The notes under the pieces were generated by a model that saw nothing but the letters and a program-made list of their open reading frames with translations, searched no databases and had not been told where the DNA came from. Made by a program: the position numbers and the translations under genes. From Ceratopteris richardii (Eukaryota; Streptophyta; Polypodiopsida; Polypodiales; Pteridaceae), in contig CM035444.1 in NCBI GenBank assembly GCA_020310875.1, positions 21,724,272 to 21,788,271 on the forward strand: a DNA stretch of 64,000 nt, written 5' to 3'. Numbering within the stretch: position 1 is the first letter of the stretch; the number at the start of each line of letters is the position of its first letter. Positions 1 through 11,700 of this stretch are shown here, in pieces.

Positions 1-2875
1 ATCAGCATAATCATGTTCTTGTTCCTGAAAATGAGCTTGGCCCAAGAGGTTTCACAGTTGCACCAAGCCCTAATGATCCATTTTGCTGCCAGCTTGTCAG
101 CCATGCCTTCAATATCCATAATGCCTAAACCCCCACAATCCTTTTGGTTGATGCAGGTAGACCATTTAATTTTGGAAACCCCTCTTCTATTGTGGTCCCT
201 TATCCAAAGAAATCTTCTATGGATTCTTTCGACTTTGCTAGTCTCTTGATCTTTCGGTCTCCAACAAGAGAAAAAATAAATGGTCGAGGAGATCAGAAAG
301 GTATTAATTACCATAGCACGACCGGTGAGGTTGATTTGCATCCCCTTCCAATATGCCAACTTGTTGTCTAGTTTAGAAAGGACCCAATTCCATCGCTTCT
401 TCATCGAGACACCAAAGCCCATCGAAATGCCAAGTAGGCAGAAGACCTCACCCCATGGGATAATTTGGCAGACATGGTCAACTAGCAGTTGGGGTGGCAG
501 TCCGATGATGGCTCGGAAAGTGGTTTTTGGAGTGGTTGATTTTGGAACCAGATGCTTCACAGAATGTTTCAAGGCACCCCCAAAAGGCCTCAATGTTAGT
601 CAAATCATTATGCAAAAATGTGTTCATGTCATATGCAAAAAGTCTCATGATGCATCTGACCATGGTTGAGAGGTAGAGAAAGAGCTTTAACATGGCCCAT
701 TTCCATGTGATGATGCACGAGATGGCTGAGTCCTTCTGTGGGAATAGCGAAGAGCAGAGGGGCCAAAGGGCATCCTTGCCTAATACATCGTTTTAATCTG
801 ATACCCTTTGATAACTAGCCGTTGATATTTATTTGTGTTGATGCATTCTCGAGCAAAATAGCGATCATCTTAGTGAATTTCTAACTACAACCGAGGTCTT
901 TGGGAGATTGGAGAACAAAGTCCCATTCTAGTCTATCGTAGGCCTTGTCGAAGTTAGTTTTAAGGAATACTACATCTTGCTCTGACTCTTCCACAAAATC
1001 GAGACCTTCCCAAATATCAATAATAACTTCTAGTATTGATCTACCCTTGATGAATCCTTTTTGGTCCTCACTAAGCCACCTCTTCAAGTGATAAGAAATT
1101 TTACTGGCAATTACTTTCACAAGAATCTTGTACCCTGTTTGAAGCATCGTGATTGGGCGTTAGTTTTCAATCCTATTCTTATTTCCTTTTTTATGGATGA
1201 ACTTGATGACACCATTGTTGAGGCATTCGAGAAGGGCATCAGCAACAAAAGCCTCTTTCCAAACCAAGCGCAACGGGGTGGCCACAACCCGTCTGAAAGA
1301 CTTAAAAAATTAATTTTTTAGGTCGTCAGGACCCAAGCTTTTCCCATTGGGGAGCATATCAATAACTTTTAGAATCTCATTCTCCAAAATGGGTGCATCT
1401 AGGAGAGACTTCAAGTTATGTAGTATTCTCGAGGGAGAAACTCTAGAGATGGTCGCCATGCAATCCCTCTTGTGGGGAGAAAGATTCGTTGAAACCCCTA
1501 GGAGTTGAGTAAAATGGTCAACAATAATAGCATTGTTTTCTTCTTCCGTTTTGCATTTGACCCCATTACTACCTATCAAGAAGGGAATAGGGTCTCTAGT
1601 TTGCTTCCTCTTGAGGATGCCACACATCTCTTTAGTTGGTTTGTTAGCCTTGCCCACCCACCAATCTTTAAAGTATACTTGCAGGTTTTTCCTTTGAATA
1701 TCTTCCTCATATCTCAACATGCCTCTGATTTTTTGTAGTCTCGTATGGTATTGGTAGTTCCCTTTGTTCACTTCCTCCTCAAGGCACCATAGCCTCCGAT
1801 AGAGCTTCTCTCTCTAGCTTCGTCGAGCATTGTGAAGCATCTTATAGGTCCTTACTAGAATTTGACGTGTCTTCTCAACTGTAGCCCTCCAACATTTGGT
1901 TGATGAGGTGCCATTGGCAAAAGCCAAGTTCCATACCAAGGTAATTTCCTAATGGACAAAGACAAGCGAGAAAGACATCGGGCAAGCATGAAACCAAGGC
2001 GCTTTTCTAAATTTGGCGATTGGCTTGAAAATGAGAATAATAAGGTAGTGGTCCGACATGGCGAGGTCAATGTGTTGCAAGATGTCGGGCTGGCCCCACA
2101 GATGGATAATGTTCTATGCAATATAGCTTCTATCGAGTCTTGATTTCCTCAAGTCATCCCTAGATTAGAGGTTTGACCGAGAGAAGCCATTTGTAGCTTT
2201 AATCTCCACTAGGTCTAGGTGGAGCTTGATTCTATCCCAGATATCTTTCTCCTGACCATCAATGGTATGCCCCCTATTGTCCCATTGATCCGAAGGGTCT
2301 TCCACCATGTTGAAGGCCCCGCACAGCATCACATTGTGGGAAAGCAAGTCCAAAGAGACCCAAGTGTCAATCTGCTCTGACTCCTTGTTAGGGGCATACA
2401 TGGAGACCATAGTGAATTGGAAGGGGCCCTGGAAGGAGGCAGTTATCCAACGATGTTTCTGATCCTCGCAAGAGTTGACTAGTCTACCAAACCAAAAGTT
2501 ATTTATTCCAATAGCTATGCCACCGGCCCCGTGGGATGAGAAGTGGTAATCCGGAAATGGGTAGAAGAGATGTGTTTGATTTGTTTCCGAAGTTCCTCTC
2601 CATCGATTTTATTCTTTTGAATACATATGAAATCTAGGTCTAGCCTATTATCAAGAAACACTGGCCAATAATAGCTGCTCTTGAGGGGTCAATCAACCCC
2701 CTAGCATTAAATGATGTGATAAGCATTATCAATGGTTACTCTCCTTGTGGAGAGGGGCCTTGTCTTTTTTCTTCTTGGGTTCATATTTTTTCCTCAAACG
2801 TGAGAGATCCTGTCCACAAATCTTGGCCTTAAAAGGGTTCTTCCAAGGCATTTCCAATGGTTGTTTCCCCTTATG
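1..2875 (-). pseudogene. LINE ORF2 (endonuclease-reverse transcriptase) remnant
   Basis: Endonuclease traces are clearest at 2410-2165, where the usual GDFN active-site motif reads GAFN, so the aspartate is lost. The linker to RT is at 1771-1310. RT motifs follow at 1147-881 (residues QKGFIKGRSI and FDKAYDRLEW) and at 693-478, where the FADD catalytic motif reads FAYD. The segment from 470 to 1 matches the C-terminal part of plant LINE RT, including the conserved GR..IN stretch. ORF2 would nick the target and reverse-transcribe the RNA. Loss of both endonuclease and RT catalytic acids plus many stops shows it is inactive. Confidence 0.82.
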
Positions 2876-2881
2876 AGTCAC

Positions 2882-3745
2882 CTACGGTAATGAATTTAGC
2901 TTTTTTTTTGGGAGTGTTGATCCAATGACGACGCTCTCACTACCTGAGTTGTCTTCATTGCTAGGTGTGAAACCCTCTTTGCTACTGGTATAGCCCTCTT
3001 GGTTATCCGCTTGGTTATCTTCTTTGTTGGTGGTGGTCTCCAAGGTTTTACCTTCGGTGTCTACTTCATAAAACTTCCCTCCTGGAAAGTCCAACTCATT
3101 AATCTCCTTTTCAAGGTTGCAGTACAAGTTATTTAGAGGAGCCACCACCATGGTGTTCCTCTCAGAGGACCCCCTAGGGCTTCTTTTCCTTCTACGTCTA
3201 ACTTTCGTGAACCCTTTTGAGTATATCTCTGAGTCCCTAGTGTCTTTCTCTTCCTCAATCATAGGCGGGTGACCTTGTGCCCTAGTGCTTGTCTCATCTT
3301 CTTTGGTGGCTTCTTGGTTCTATTTGTTTTTTGAGGTGTTCTATTTTTTAGGACACTCTTTAATCCTGTGTCCTTGAAGACCACAGTAAAAGCACACATT
3401 TGGAAAAATCTTGTATGTGATTTCCTACTCCCATACTTCCCCTTCCCCTAAATCAATGGAAATCTTTGAGGGCAGAGCTTTGTTAAGATCCATCTTGACG
3501 CAGATCTGTGGGTGCCAACACACATTGAAGGAATACTTCGCTCCTTCATAGATGAAGCCCCCCATGTCATCCCTCGAGGCCAGAGGTCGATCAATAGGCA
3601 CAACAATATCTTGCAGGAGGTCACATAGGAAAAAGGGAAGGTTGGGAAGATCAAACTAGAGTGGGTAGCGCAAGGGTTTAGACTTGTTTGGGACAAAACC
3701 TGGGAACCACTTAAACAAGCATAAGGTAGACCTCCAAACTTGCTA
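2882..3745 (-). pseudogene. LINE ORF1 (nucleic-acid-binding protein) remnant
   Basis: The minus-strand translation from about 3700 to 3440 resembles the N-terminal domain of plant LINE ORF1 proteins (DUF4283-like). A CCHC zinc knuckle follows at about 3396-3353, with C-X2-C-X4-H-X4-C spacing and core CFYCGLQGHRIKEC. A basic and then acidic tail runs from 3262 to 2882, with a run of arginines and lysines near its start. In family terms, ORF1 binds the element RNA and forms the RNP. Stops and frame changes separate the blocks, so it is a pseudogene. Assigned from domain order and the knuckle rather than full-length similarity. Confidence 0.75.
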
Positions 3746-3825
3746 GGTGCCCACTTGTAGCACTTGAAACGCCATCTCCTTGTTCACAGTATTTGCTTGA
3801 AACCCTTCCTTTTTGTGGTCGCTTT

Positions 3826-3995
3826 TCTTCTTGTTGTTGTTGTTGTTGCTCTTGTTGTTTTTGTGGTGGTTATTGTTGTTGTTGTTGTTGTTTTTGTTGT
3901 TGCTCTTGTTGTTATTATTATTATTATTGTTGTTGTTGTTATCATTGCTTATGTTGTTGTTGATGTTGTTGTTTCTTTTATTGTTGTTTTTGTTG
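3826..3995. repeat. TTG/TTA trinucleotide microsatellite
   Basis: About 170 bp of imperfect TTG repeat with TTA and TTT variants. It produces open frames of poly-Leu/Val on the plus strand and poly-Asn on the minus strand, which are artefacts. A shorter CTC run lies at about 4136-4166. Confidence 0.9.
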
Positions 3996-5432
3996 TCACC
4001 GCTCCTCCTCAATCTTCTTCTTCTCTACCTCAACCACCATTTTCACCTCGATCTTCTTTCCATTGGCATTGCTCTTCCTCTTGGTAGTGTGGCTCCTCAA
4101 CAAACCTCTAGTCATCTTCCTTTTATTGTCAAGTCTTCTCCTCCTCCTCCTCCTCCTCCTCCTCTCGTAGCATCCTCTCTATCTCCTCTATTGTTGGTGC
4201 ATCTATCCATTGCTTATCAAAATTTAGACCTTGGAAGGCCCTATCACTACTCACCCGAGTGGCTTGTAGATTCTTATGCACGGCATTACCTTGTGTCATG
4301 GCCATTCTCTTCTTATAGAATCAGTAGTCTAGTATGATGTAGTCGATATTTTGTACTCATACACGAATGCTTTACCAAAAATTTGCTCCATGTTTTCTTA
4401 CTCTAGCAAATGTGCTAAATCCAAGAGAACATACCATCACTTGGAAGCAAAGCAACGCAAGTTAAACTTATCGGGTTGATGAACTCCTCTATTTGAAATT
4501 GCACATGCAATTCTTTTGTATTTAAGGGCTAATATGCAATATGCTCTATCAGTTGTCGGGTTTGTTAGTGCAGCTCAATGAGTTCCTAGTCAATCATTAC
4601 AAAGGGAATGAGGCTTTGGGTCTAGAGCCACTCGACAAGCTTCTTATGTAGGTCAGTATGGAGAAGGGTTGTGACCTTCACAAGAGCGAAAGTTGTTGCA
4701 CTCTAAGCATCCACCATAGCTACTAAGCTCTACTAAGCTCAAACATGTGAATGCTCCAACTGTAGATAAAGATTATGAGTTCCTTTGCATCGGGTTTATA
4801 TGGCCTTTTGCGTGCAACCCCTCAAATATTGCACTCGATAAAAATTCCTCCACTTGAATCCTTAATTAAGTGGAGGTCTTACTCATAATCTACAACACTA
4901 CCAATCATGTAATCATATCCATGCGATTAATCTTGTCAATCTAGTAATTATGCATGATCAAGTTTGTTCTTCAAAAGAATTTGTGTAGTTGTCTATCCAT
5001 AAATCCAAATTATGAGACATCCTTTGCCATTGTATCATTAATAATCAATGCACACCGTGATGCTCAATTGTCACGGTCAAGATGCACTTCCTATGTCTTC
5101 TCGTGCTATTGAAAATTTAAAAATAACATTCAAAAACATCATCAGTACAATCATGAGTATTGCATCATCCTCCCACTTGCCTTTAGTTCATCATTTTGTG
5201 TTGGCCACCTTGTCTTCACATGCGAAGAGTCATCATGTCATGTTTGCTTCCCTATTCACAAAATCTCAAATTAGCTAGGATTTAATGTTACATGCTTCCT
5301 CATATAGATAATTATTGTTTGTCCATTTTTTTCTTTTCTATTTTCCATCATTTTTTTTAATATATCAAACTATTATTGAATTGCACTATTGTAAGGCCCC
5401 AACTTGAGCCCAATTACCACCATAGGGGGCAT
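3996..5432. other. Unassigned AT-rich DNA
   Basis: Apart from a CTC microsatellite at about 4136-4166 and a 10-bp direct repeat near 4728-4747, I see no recognisable gene, LTR or RNA. Short ORFs here match no protein I recognise. A G-run (catagggggcat) ends directly at the left LTR of the next element and resembles a polypurine tract. Confidence 0.5.
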
Positions 5433-5722
5433 TGTTACACTTGTGTCCCTCGAGTAGATTTTATGTAAATTGTTTTCCTATACACTCTAGATTTAGCTAT
5501 AGTTTTTTTTTGTGTAATCACATACACATGATATACTCATATGTGTTGGTTCTTTGGACTTAGGGATTCACTTATAGCTCCCATTATACTCATTCTCGTA
5601 TTATTGATCATCTATCTACAAAGAGCTCTTCCAGTCATCGCATGCCTCTTCTGCTTTGACCTCTTTCTTCGCTCTTGTGTGTACTTCGATTTGTGCTTAC
5701 TCACTCACTCACACACCCAAAA
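5433..5722 (+). repeat. E2 5' LTR (family A)
   Basis: Starts TGTTACACTTGTGTCCCTCG and ends in CACCCAAAAA just before the primer-binding site. It is about 290 bp and aligns along its length with the LTRs at 6572, 14655, 16815 and, inverted, 25335. Confidence 0.87.
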
Positions 5723-5723
5723 A

Positions 5724-5736
5724 TGGTATTAGAGCA
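5724..5736 (+). promoter_or_regulatory. E2 primer-binding site
   Basis: TGGTATTAGAGCA follows the LTR closely. It is complementary to the 3' end of initiator methionine tRNA with one mismatch from the usual copia TGGTATCAGAGC. Confidence 0.85.
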
Positions 5737-5841
5737 AGTGAAGCTCCTTCTAAACCTATTCTTTTTTGCATCCATCGTTGCCAACACTTTTAATAGTCCA
5801 ATTCGATTCTCAAACTTATAAATACAAAGTTCAGTGCACAA

Positions 5842-6172
5842 AGATCATTTCCATTAGGTCCATTGGAAGTTATTTTGTAGCCAAAATTGCCATTGGAGGC
5901 TACATTCAACTTTGTTGAAGTTCATATCTTGTTACTCTTGAGTTCTTTGGTGCAATGGCAAGCAACAATCACTTATTTTCCATGCTTCAAGCTGAGGATA
6001 AGCTTGAAGATCATTTCCATTAGGTCCATTGGAAGTTATTTTGTAGCCAAAATTGCCATTGGATGCTACATTCAACTTTGTTGAAGTTCATATCTTGTTA
6101 CTCTTGAGTTCTTTGGTGCAATGGCAAGCAACAATCACTTATTTTCCATGCTTCAAGCTGAGGATAAGCTTG
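5842..6172 (+). repeat. 166-bp tandem duplication in the E2 leader/gag start
   Basis: The sequence beginning agatcatttccattaggtcc at 5842 repeats at 6008 almost without change, including the gag start region that encodes MASNN or MQWQAT depending on frame. The near identity of the two copies suggests a late event relative to the decay elsewhere in E2. Confidence 0.9.
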
Positions 6173-6571
6173 ATGATACCAACTCTCCATCGAATTCTTA
6201 CATGATGAAGCATATTCTTGGTGTAAAGTCACTATGGAACATAGTAGCAGATGTTGATATGCGACCTGACAATTCTTCTACTATGTAACCTATTGTCATA
6301 CATTCAGGCTCTTCTTCAAGTATAGTGACTATGCCTTCTCCACCTATGCTAGATTATCTTAGATGGGATGGAAAGGATGTTCAAGCTCATTCATTAATTG
6401 CTCTTTTTGTCAAGTGATATATTGTTCCACACATTTGATCATGCACTACTTTAAAACAAGCTTGGGATAGACTTGCTTCTTTGTATGCCATGCATAATGA
6501 AGCACGTGTTGCTTACTTGAAAAAGCAACTAGAAGGTGTATGTATGGCTGAAAATGATTCAGTGTATGTAT
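6121..6571 (+). pseudogene. E2 gag, N-terminal part (continues at 14948)
   Basis: The frame opens with MASNNHLFSMLQAEDKLD and continues with plant copia gag (UBN2-type) features such as QAWDRLASLYA and a leucine-rich stretch. In-frame stops occur at about 6286, 6415 and 6436. The frame breaks at 6571, where the E1 5' LTR begins, and gag resembling its continuation resumes at 14948 after the E1 3' LTR. The protein would form the capsid. Confidence 0.82.
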
Positions 6572-6864
6572 TGTTACACTTATGTGTTCCTTACGTAGCT
6601 TTGTTGTGAACCTTTTCCCTATACATGGACACTTTTTACTCTAGTGCTGGCTAGAGGCTTTTTCCCCATATTATGACATACATGATTCACTCGTATGTGG
6701 TGGTACTTTGTACTTAGGGATATTATTCATCTCTTACTTCAGTTCAATTCATTTTCAATAGAGAGAGCTATACCAACCATCCATCTTCTCTATGTGTCTT
6801 GCTGCATTTGTGCTCCTTGTGTGTGCTTCTTGTGTGCCTCTCACACGTCTACACACACCCAACA
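6572..6864 (+). repeat. E1 5' LTR (family A)
   Basis: 293 bp, TGTTACACTTATGTG to CACCCAACA, aligning along its whole length with the 3' LTR at 14655-14947. Confidence 0.92.
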
Positions 6865-6865
6865 A

Positions 6866-6877
6866 TGGTATTAGAGT
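6866..6877 (+). promoter_or_regulatory. E1 primer-binding site
   Basis: TGGTATTAGAGT directly after the LTR: initiator-Met tRNA type, with two differences from the copia consensus. Confidence 0.8.
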
Positions 6878-7135
6878 AGGTTCAAATATTTATAAAGTTT
6901 TTTTTTCATGTGGCAACACGCGTACTTTTAACAGTGCAAATCAACTTTAAAGCATAGAACAGTGAATTTTACCTGCCCAAAAACATTTCCAACAACTGCA
7001 CTGTAGTTTTACCCCCATTTCGAAGCCATTTGTACAGTCAAATTGCCATCAAGGTGATTTGTGAGCTAAAATTTCAACATTCATTTCAACTTTCATCAAA
7101 GTAAAGATTTCGCCATATTCTTGTTGTTTAGTGAA

Positions 7136-7314
7136 ATGGCGGGCAACAATGACTTGTTTGGCATGCTTCAAGCTGCAGATAAGCTTGATGGGACCAACTA
7201 TCCAATGTGGTCTTAAATGATGCAGCATTTTCTTGTTGCAAAACAACTTTGGAACATAGTGGCAGGTGTAGATCAAAGTGGTTTCTTCTACTTCATAGTC
7301 TACTGTCACAGATG
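7136..7314 (+). pseudogene. E1 gag N-terminal fragment
   Basis: Opens with MAGNNDLFGMLQAADKLDGT, which matches the E2 gag start, then WNIVAGVDQ. One stop lies in frame at about 7216. The fragment ends at the E3 LTR; the rest of gag, the zinc knuckle and protease are absent, since E1 resumes in the domain before integrase at about 11701. Confidence 0.8.
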
Positions 7315-7545
7315 TGTTGAAGTTAGAGGTCTGCGGAAGCACGTGAAGAACACGAGGAAGAAGAAGAAGCTTGGAGCACAACACACAATACTGAATGTAT
7401 TACCACTAGAATGTACAAAGATAAGTGACCTGTTAGGGCTATAGGCATCTATACAAGCCAAGGGAAAAAAACCTCCTAAAGAGGGAAACAAGTGCCCCAG
7501 TGGTCCTAGAGTGTTCACACACATCACTACATAAATATATCAACA
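7315..7545 (-). repeat. E3 3' LTR (family B)
   Basis: About 231 bp. The minus strand begins TGTTGATATATTTATGTAG, directly after the polypurine tract CAGGGGGGATT, and ends near the direct repeat of tgttg. It aligns with 18062-18289, 19900-20127 and 28319-28548. Confidence 0.9.
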
Positions 7546-7618
7546 AATCCCCCCTGGGAGTGATGTGATGAACACGGAGCTGGAACTCATGCATAAGAAA
7601 GTGCCAAGCTATGTGGAA

Positions 7619-8680
7619 TCAATCCACAAAAGGAAGTAAGCCCAAAGATTTGCAGAAAGCTTCAAACTTCTCCCTAGGAAGAGCCATCGTGAAAAGTTCT
7701 ACACTGTTCTCCGGCGTGGGCACATATGCCAAGCTGATCTCTTCAGTAGAGAACCTCTCCTTGACATAATGATAATGCATCTCAATGTGCTTAGTGTGAG
7801 CATGGAACACATGATTCCTCACAATTGCCAATGCACTCTGACTATCATTGAAGATGGTGGTGTAGAAGATTGACCAACATTTAAATCAACCATAAGGCGT
7901 CTGAGCTACACACTCTCAATAGTCGCTATGAAAGTTGTCCTATACTCAACCTCACAACTAGAAGTGGCCACAGTAGGCAGCTTCTTGCTCAACCAAGATA
8001 TACATGAGCTACCAAGCATGAAGCAAAAGCCATTAGTGGACACACGAGTATCATAGCAACCAGAAAGATTCAGTCAAGTAGCGAAATATGTGCTTAACCG
8101 CCTTCCAATGCTTGACACAATGCATAAACTTGCTCATCTGTGAGATGGCAATCTGAATATATGATCGAGTAATGCATAAGTAAATCAAGCATCCAACAAC
8201 CTGCTAATAGAGAACAACATCAAATGCATCTCCAACATCTTGAAGTCTCAATTGTAAACCTATCTCCATAGGAGTGGCAATAGGTTTACAGTCTTCAAAG
8301 CCAAAATGGTACAATAATGTGTCAATATATTTTGTTTGACACAAAGCTATTCCAGCATCAACTTGCATAAATTGAATGCCCAAATAATGATGCAAATGCC
8401 CCAAGTCAGACATCTCAAATGAGGCATGCAAATCAACCTTAAAATGAGCAATATGCTTGTCATGAGGACCAACGAGCAACATGTCATCATCATACACAAC
8501 AATGATTAGAAGCACATCATTAGCATGGTTAAGATATAAGGTTCTTTCAATTGCACTGTTCTCAAAACAATGTGTAATTAGATAGGCATGTATCTTTTCA
8601 TACCAAGCACGTGGTGCTTGCTTCAAGCCATATAATGCCTTTTTCAATCTACACACTTGGTTTTCATGCCGTTTCTGCAC
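7619..8680 (-). pseudogene. E3 RNase H and C-terminal reverse transcriptase
   Basis: The block 8680-8204 encodes the RT palm and thumb, with RLKKALYGLKQAPRAWYEK followed by VVYDDDMLL, where YVDD reads YDDD. The block 8200-7619 is RNase H, with NHVFHAHTKHIEMHYHYVKE and LPREKFEAF near the end. Stops split the frame at about 8200 and in the RNase H part. Closest to the E5 copy at 20202-21245. Confidence 0.87.
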
Positions 8681-8692
8681 AAAGCCATGGGG

Positions 8693-9480
8693 CTAAAAAA
8701 CATGCACTTCTTCATGTAAGTCACCATTCAAAAATGTAGTTTTAATGTCCAAGTGATGTACATTCCAACCATGATGAGCTCCAAGTGCACATATGCTACG
8801 AACAATAGTCATTTGACATGTAGGAGCAAAGGTTTCATCAAAATCAATGTCTCTTTCTTGTGCATAACCCTTTGCAACAAGCCTAGCCTTATACATGTCA
8901 ACTGTTCCATCACGCTTACGCTTCTGCTTGTATACCCACTTAGTGCCAATGGCCTTCTTGCCAGGAGGCAAGTCACATAGAGACTAGGTACCATTTTTCA
9001 TGATGGCATCATATTCTGATTGCATAGCAACCATCCCAATTTTCATAATTTTGTGCTTCATCAAACAAAATAGGCTCATTCTCATCACAGAGACTAGAGG
9101 CAGCCATAACATAGCAATCTGATGCAAAAGAGGCACTATGAGAGCCTGAACGAGTAAGGTATGACAAAGGTGCATTTAATTTGTCACACAAAGTCTGCAC
9201 CAACCATTTTGGCATAGTTTTTGCCGCCTCAATATCAGCTCTCTCATCAACAAGTGCATCATGTAAATCTGCGTCAGAAACAGATTCATCTCCATCATCA
9301 CATGAAACCTGCAAAGGTTGAGAAGTTGCCTCATCAGGACCAGCACTAGACTGTCCACCTATAAAAAGAGGCAACAAAGTATCATACATGCTAACAAATG
9401 TCTCCTTAGTACATGAAAGTAATGGCTGAATAGCATCTTCCATAAAAACAACATCATGGCTAACCAAATGAGTTTAGTAT
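8693..9480 (-). pseudogene. E3 reverse transcriptase N-terminus and integrase-RT linker
   Basis: 8971-8693 encodes GTKWVYKQKRKRDG, ARLVAKGYAQ and LDIKTTFLNGDLHEEV, the opening motifs of copia RT. 9467-9009 encodes the variable acidic linker after integrase, ending in the ENWD...MQSEYDAI region. A frameshift and stops separate them. Confidence 0.85.
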
Positions 9481-9482
9481 GT

Positions 9483-10120
9483 AGATGATACAGATGATAG
9501 ACTTTGCTTTTAGAAATGTACCTACCCAACAAAAATACATTTCACTGCTTATCATCCAATTTTTTGCTTTGTTGTTCAAGCACTAATGCATATGCCAAAC
9601 AACCAAAAACACGTAGATGAGCAACATATGGCTTTTGACCATGCCAAGCCTCATATGGAGTGATAGATTGCAGTGCTTTAGTGGGACACCTGTTAAGTAC
9701 ATATGTGGCACACATAACAACATCAAGCTAGAAACTGTGTGGTAAAACCTGACTCTTGACCATACACCTCGCCATCTACATGAGTGACCTATTCTTCTGT
9801 TCAGCAACTCAATTCTATTGAGCTATATGCGACACTATACACTGATGTTTTATCCCACATTCAGCTAGAAATGAATTAAAGTAAGAAGACATATATTCCC
9901 CCTCGATCAGAACGGAGGGTGCCCATTTTACATGCTGACAGATTTTCAATCGAAACCAAAACAATTTTGAAGCACATAAACACTTTGGAATTTTCTTTCA
10001 ATGGATATACCCATGCATGCCTAGAAAAATCATCAATGAAAGTCACGAAGTAAAGATAATCTCCAAAAGAGGGTGTCTGCATAGGACCACAGACATCACT
10101 ATGAACAAACTAAAATTTTT
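9483..10120 (-). pseudogene. E3 integrase core and C-terminal region
   Basis: 10082-9876 reads FVTFIDDFSRHAWVYPLKE and LRSDRGG, which carries two of the catalytic acids. 9807-9500 corresponds to the later core and the RVFGC-to-KCIFLGY region found in copia integrases. Stops and shifts break it into at least three frames. Confidence 0.82.
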
Positions 10121-10162
10121 TAGTTGCTCAAACTGAGCCATCTTTTGGAAAGGAGGAATGCT

Positions 10163-10920
10163 TCATTTTGCCCAAAATACAGCTTCATGTTTATCGGGTG
10201 CCTCAAGTTTGGACAAAGAGAACACCATTTCAAATTTATGCAGGCATAGCAAACTAGCAAAATTCAGATGGCCAAAGCATGCATGCCAAAGCTTTGCATC
10301 TGACATAGCCTGGGAATCATGTATTGCACATGCTAAATCATTGACAAACTGCCCACGAGATAAAATGCCAAAAGCAATAATCACGTTGCCATTTGAGAGA
10401 TCATGAAATGTACATCTATCATCAACAAAGTTCACAACCAAATCAATCTTGGCTAAGGCCAAAAGTGATAACAAATTCTTCTTGATCCCTGGCACAAATA
10501 AAGCATCTGACAATGTAAAAGAACTACCATTAGTAGTAGTCAGAATGATCTTACTGATTCCCATAATAGGATAAGAGGAGTTGTTGGTGCATGCAATAAT
10601 ATTTCCTGTAGGGGCAGGCTCGAGTGAAGAGAAGAAAGTGTGCTACAAGGTAATATGTTTGGTCACCCCACTATCAAAGTACCAAACATTTGAGTCTACT
10701 ACAGACATGCACTGCTCATGAGAAGATGGGTCAAAACTGCAAACAATAGTAAATGCCCATTCTTCATCCTGCACAAGATTAGCAGACTCTGTTTTTGGTG
10801 TAGAGGCCTCTGCAACAACCATTCCGACCTCTTTCTTCTTTGCCTCTTTAGTAGCTAGTTTTGGACAGCTCTTAATGACATGATCATTTGCTTTACAATA
10901 TTCGCAAAACAATTTCTATT
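10163..10920 (-). pseudogene. E3 zinc knuckle, protease and integrase N-terminal domain
   Basis: 10912-10643 carries a CCHC knuckle (CEYCKANDHVIKSC) followed by a decayed protease motif WYFDSGVTKHIT, where the usual DSGA reads DSGV. 10564-10163 covers the protease C-terminus (FVPGIKKNLLSL) and the integrase HHCC domain (LWHACFGHLNFASL). Confidence 0.84.
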
Positions 10921-11625
10921 TTCTTGATTTCTTCTCATCTTTGTATTCCTTCTTCGATTGTGCAGAATTAACAGAGTTATGCTTACTAGCAAAAGAGCTC
11001 ATTTTCCTTTGCCCTTCTGACTAGCCAAGAAAGCTTGATCCGCAACACGCATAATGGACCTGTTCTGCCCGAATTGATCTTCCTACAACAGAACAGAAAC
11101 TAACTCTTCAAATGTTAAGGCATTTCGATTGCCTTTCATCATCAAACGAAGAGTAGAAGCAAAACTCTGATATCAGTCGAGAAGACCATTCAGAATAGTC
11201 CACACAAGTGAGCTGTTAGGAAGGAATTCATCAGCAGAAATCAATTGTTCCTTCAAATCCTTGATCTTTGTCAAAAAACTGTCCATAAAATCACCTTCAT
11301 TCATGTGGCTCTCCAACTATTTTCGGAGGTAAGTAACACGAGCCTCATTCCTAGCTTGGTACAATGTGGTAAGTGTATCCAAGCATCCTTAGCTCTTCTA
11401 CAAGAGCGATTCTGAGGAATAATGGAACGTTTGACAGACAAAGTTATCAATGCATGTGCATGACTATCTCTTCCATTCCAATGAATTTGCTATGGATTAG
11501 GTGCAACAAGAAACGCAGCACGAACAGGAATCTGAAGAATATCAACATCTTCAATGCCATCTGCATCAGCTTCAATACCTGTATTTGCAGGTGTAATAGG
11601 ACGTTTTTCAACACCCTGCACAATG
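10921..11625 (-). pseudogene. E3 gag remnant
   Basis: The minus-strand translation below 11625 fits a UBN2-type copia gag, with many stops. It begins abruptly after about 75 bp of LTR: the remainder of the LTR, the primer-binding site and the gag start are missing. Confidence 0.72.
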
Positions 11626-11699
11626 TTCCTAAAGAGGGAAAAAAAGTGCCTCGGCGGTCCTAGTGTGTTCACACACATCACTACCTAAATATATCAACA
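11625..11699 (-). repeat. E3 5' LTR remnant (first ~75 bp only)
   Basis: The minus strand reads TGTTGATATATTTAGGTAG and on to CCCTCTTTAGGA, as in the full family B LTRs, then switches to gag. Confidence 0.85.
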
Positions 11700-11700
11700 A

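Larger units (their letters stand above)
1..3745 (-). mobile_element. LINE (non-LTR) retrotransposon remnant, cut by the left window edge
   Basis: Read on the minus strand from about 3745 down to 1, the order is ORF1 with a zinc knuckle, then endonuclease, then reverse transcriptase, which is the L1-type LINE layout of plants. No long ORF survives; stops and frameshifts are scattered throughout. The 3' end and any poly(A) tail lie beyond the left edge. No target-site duplication can be assigned because one end is missing and the 5' end is not sharp. Confidence 0.85.
7315..11699 (-). mobile_element. Ty1/copia element E3 (family B), inserted in E1
   Basis: On the minus strand the order is 5' LTR remnant (11699-11625), gag, zinc knuckle, protease, integrase, RT, RNase H, polypurine tract and 3' LTR (7545-7315). 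It splits E1, whose plus-strand pol resumes at 11701. The two edges share only ATG, so I do not claim a clean duplication. The 5' LTR keeps only about its first 75 bp and then runs straight into gag. Confidence 0.9.

Noticed and set aside
3764..4337. Long poly-Leu/Val ORFs on the plus strand and poly-Asn ORF on the minus strand
   Set aside because: They come from a TTG/TTA microsatellite and not from a real protein.
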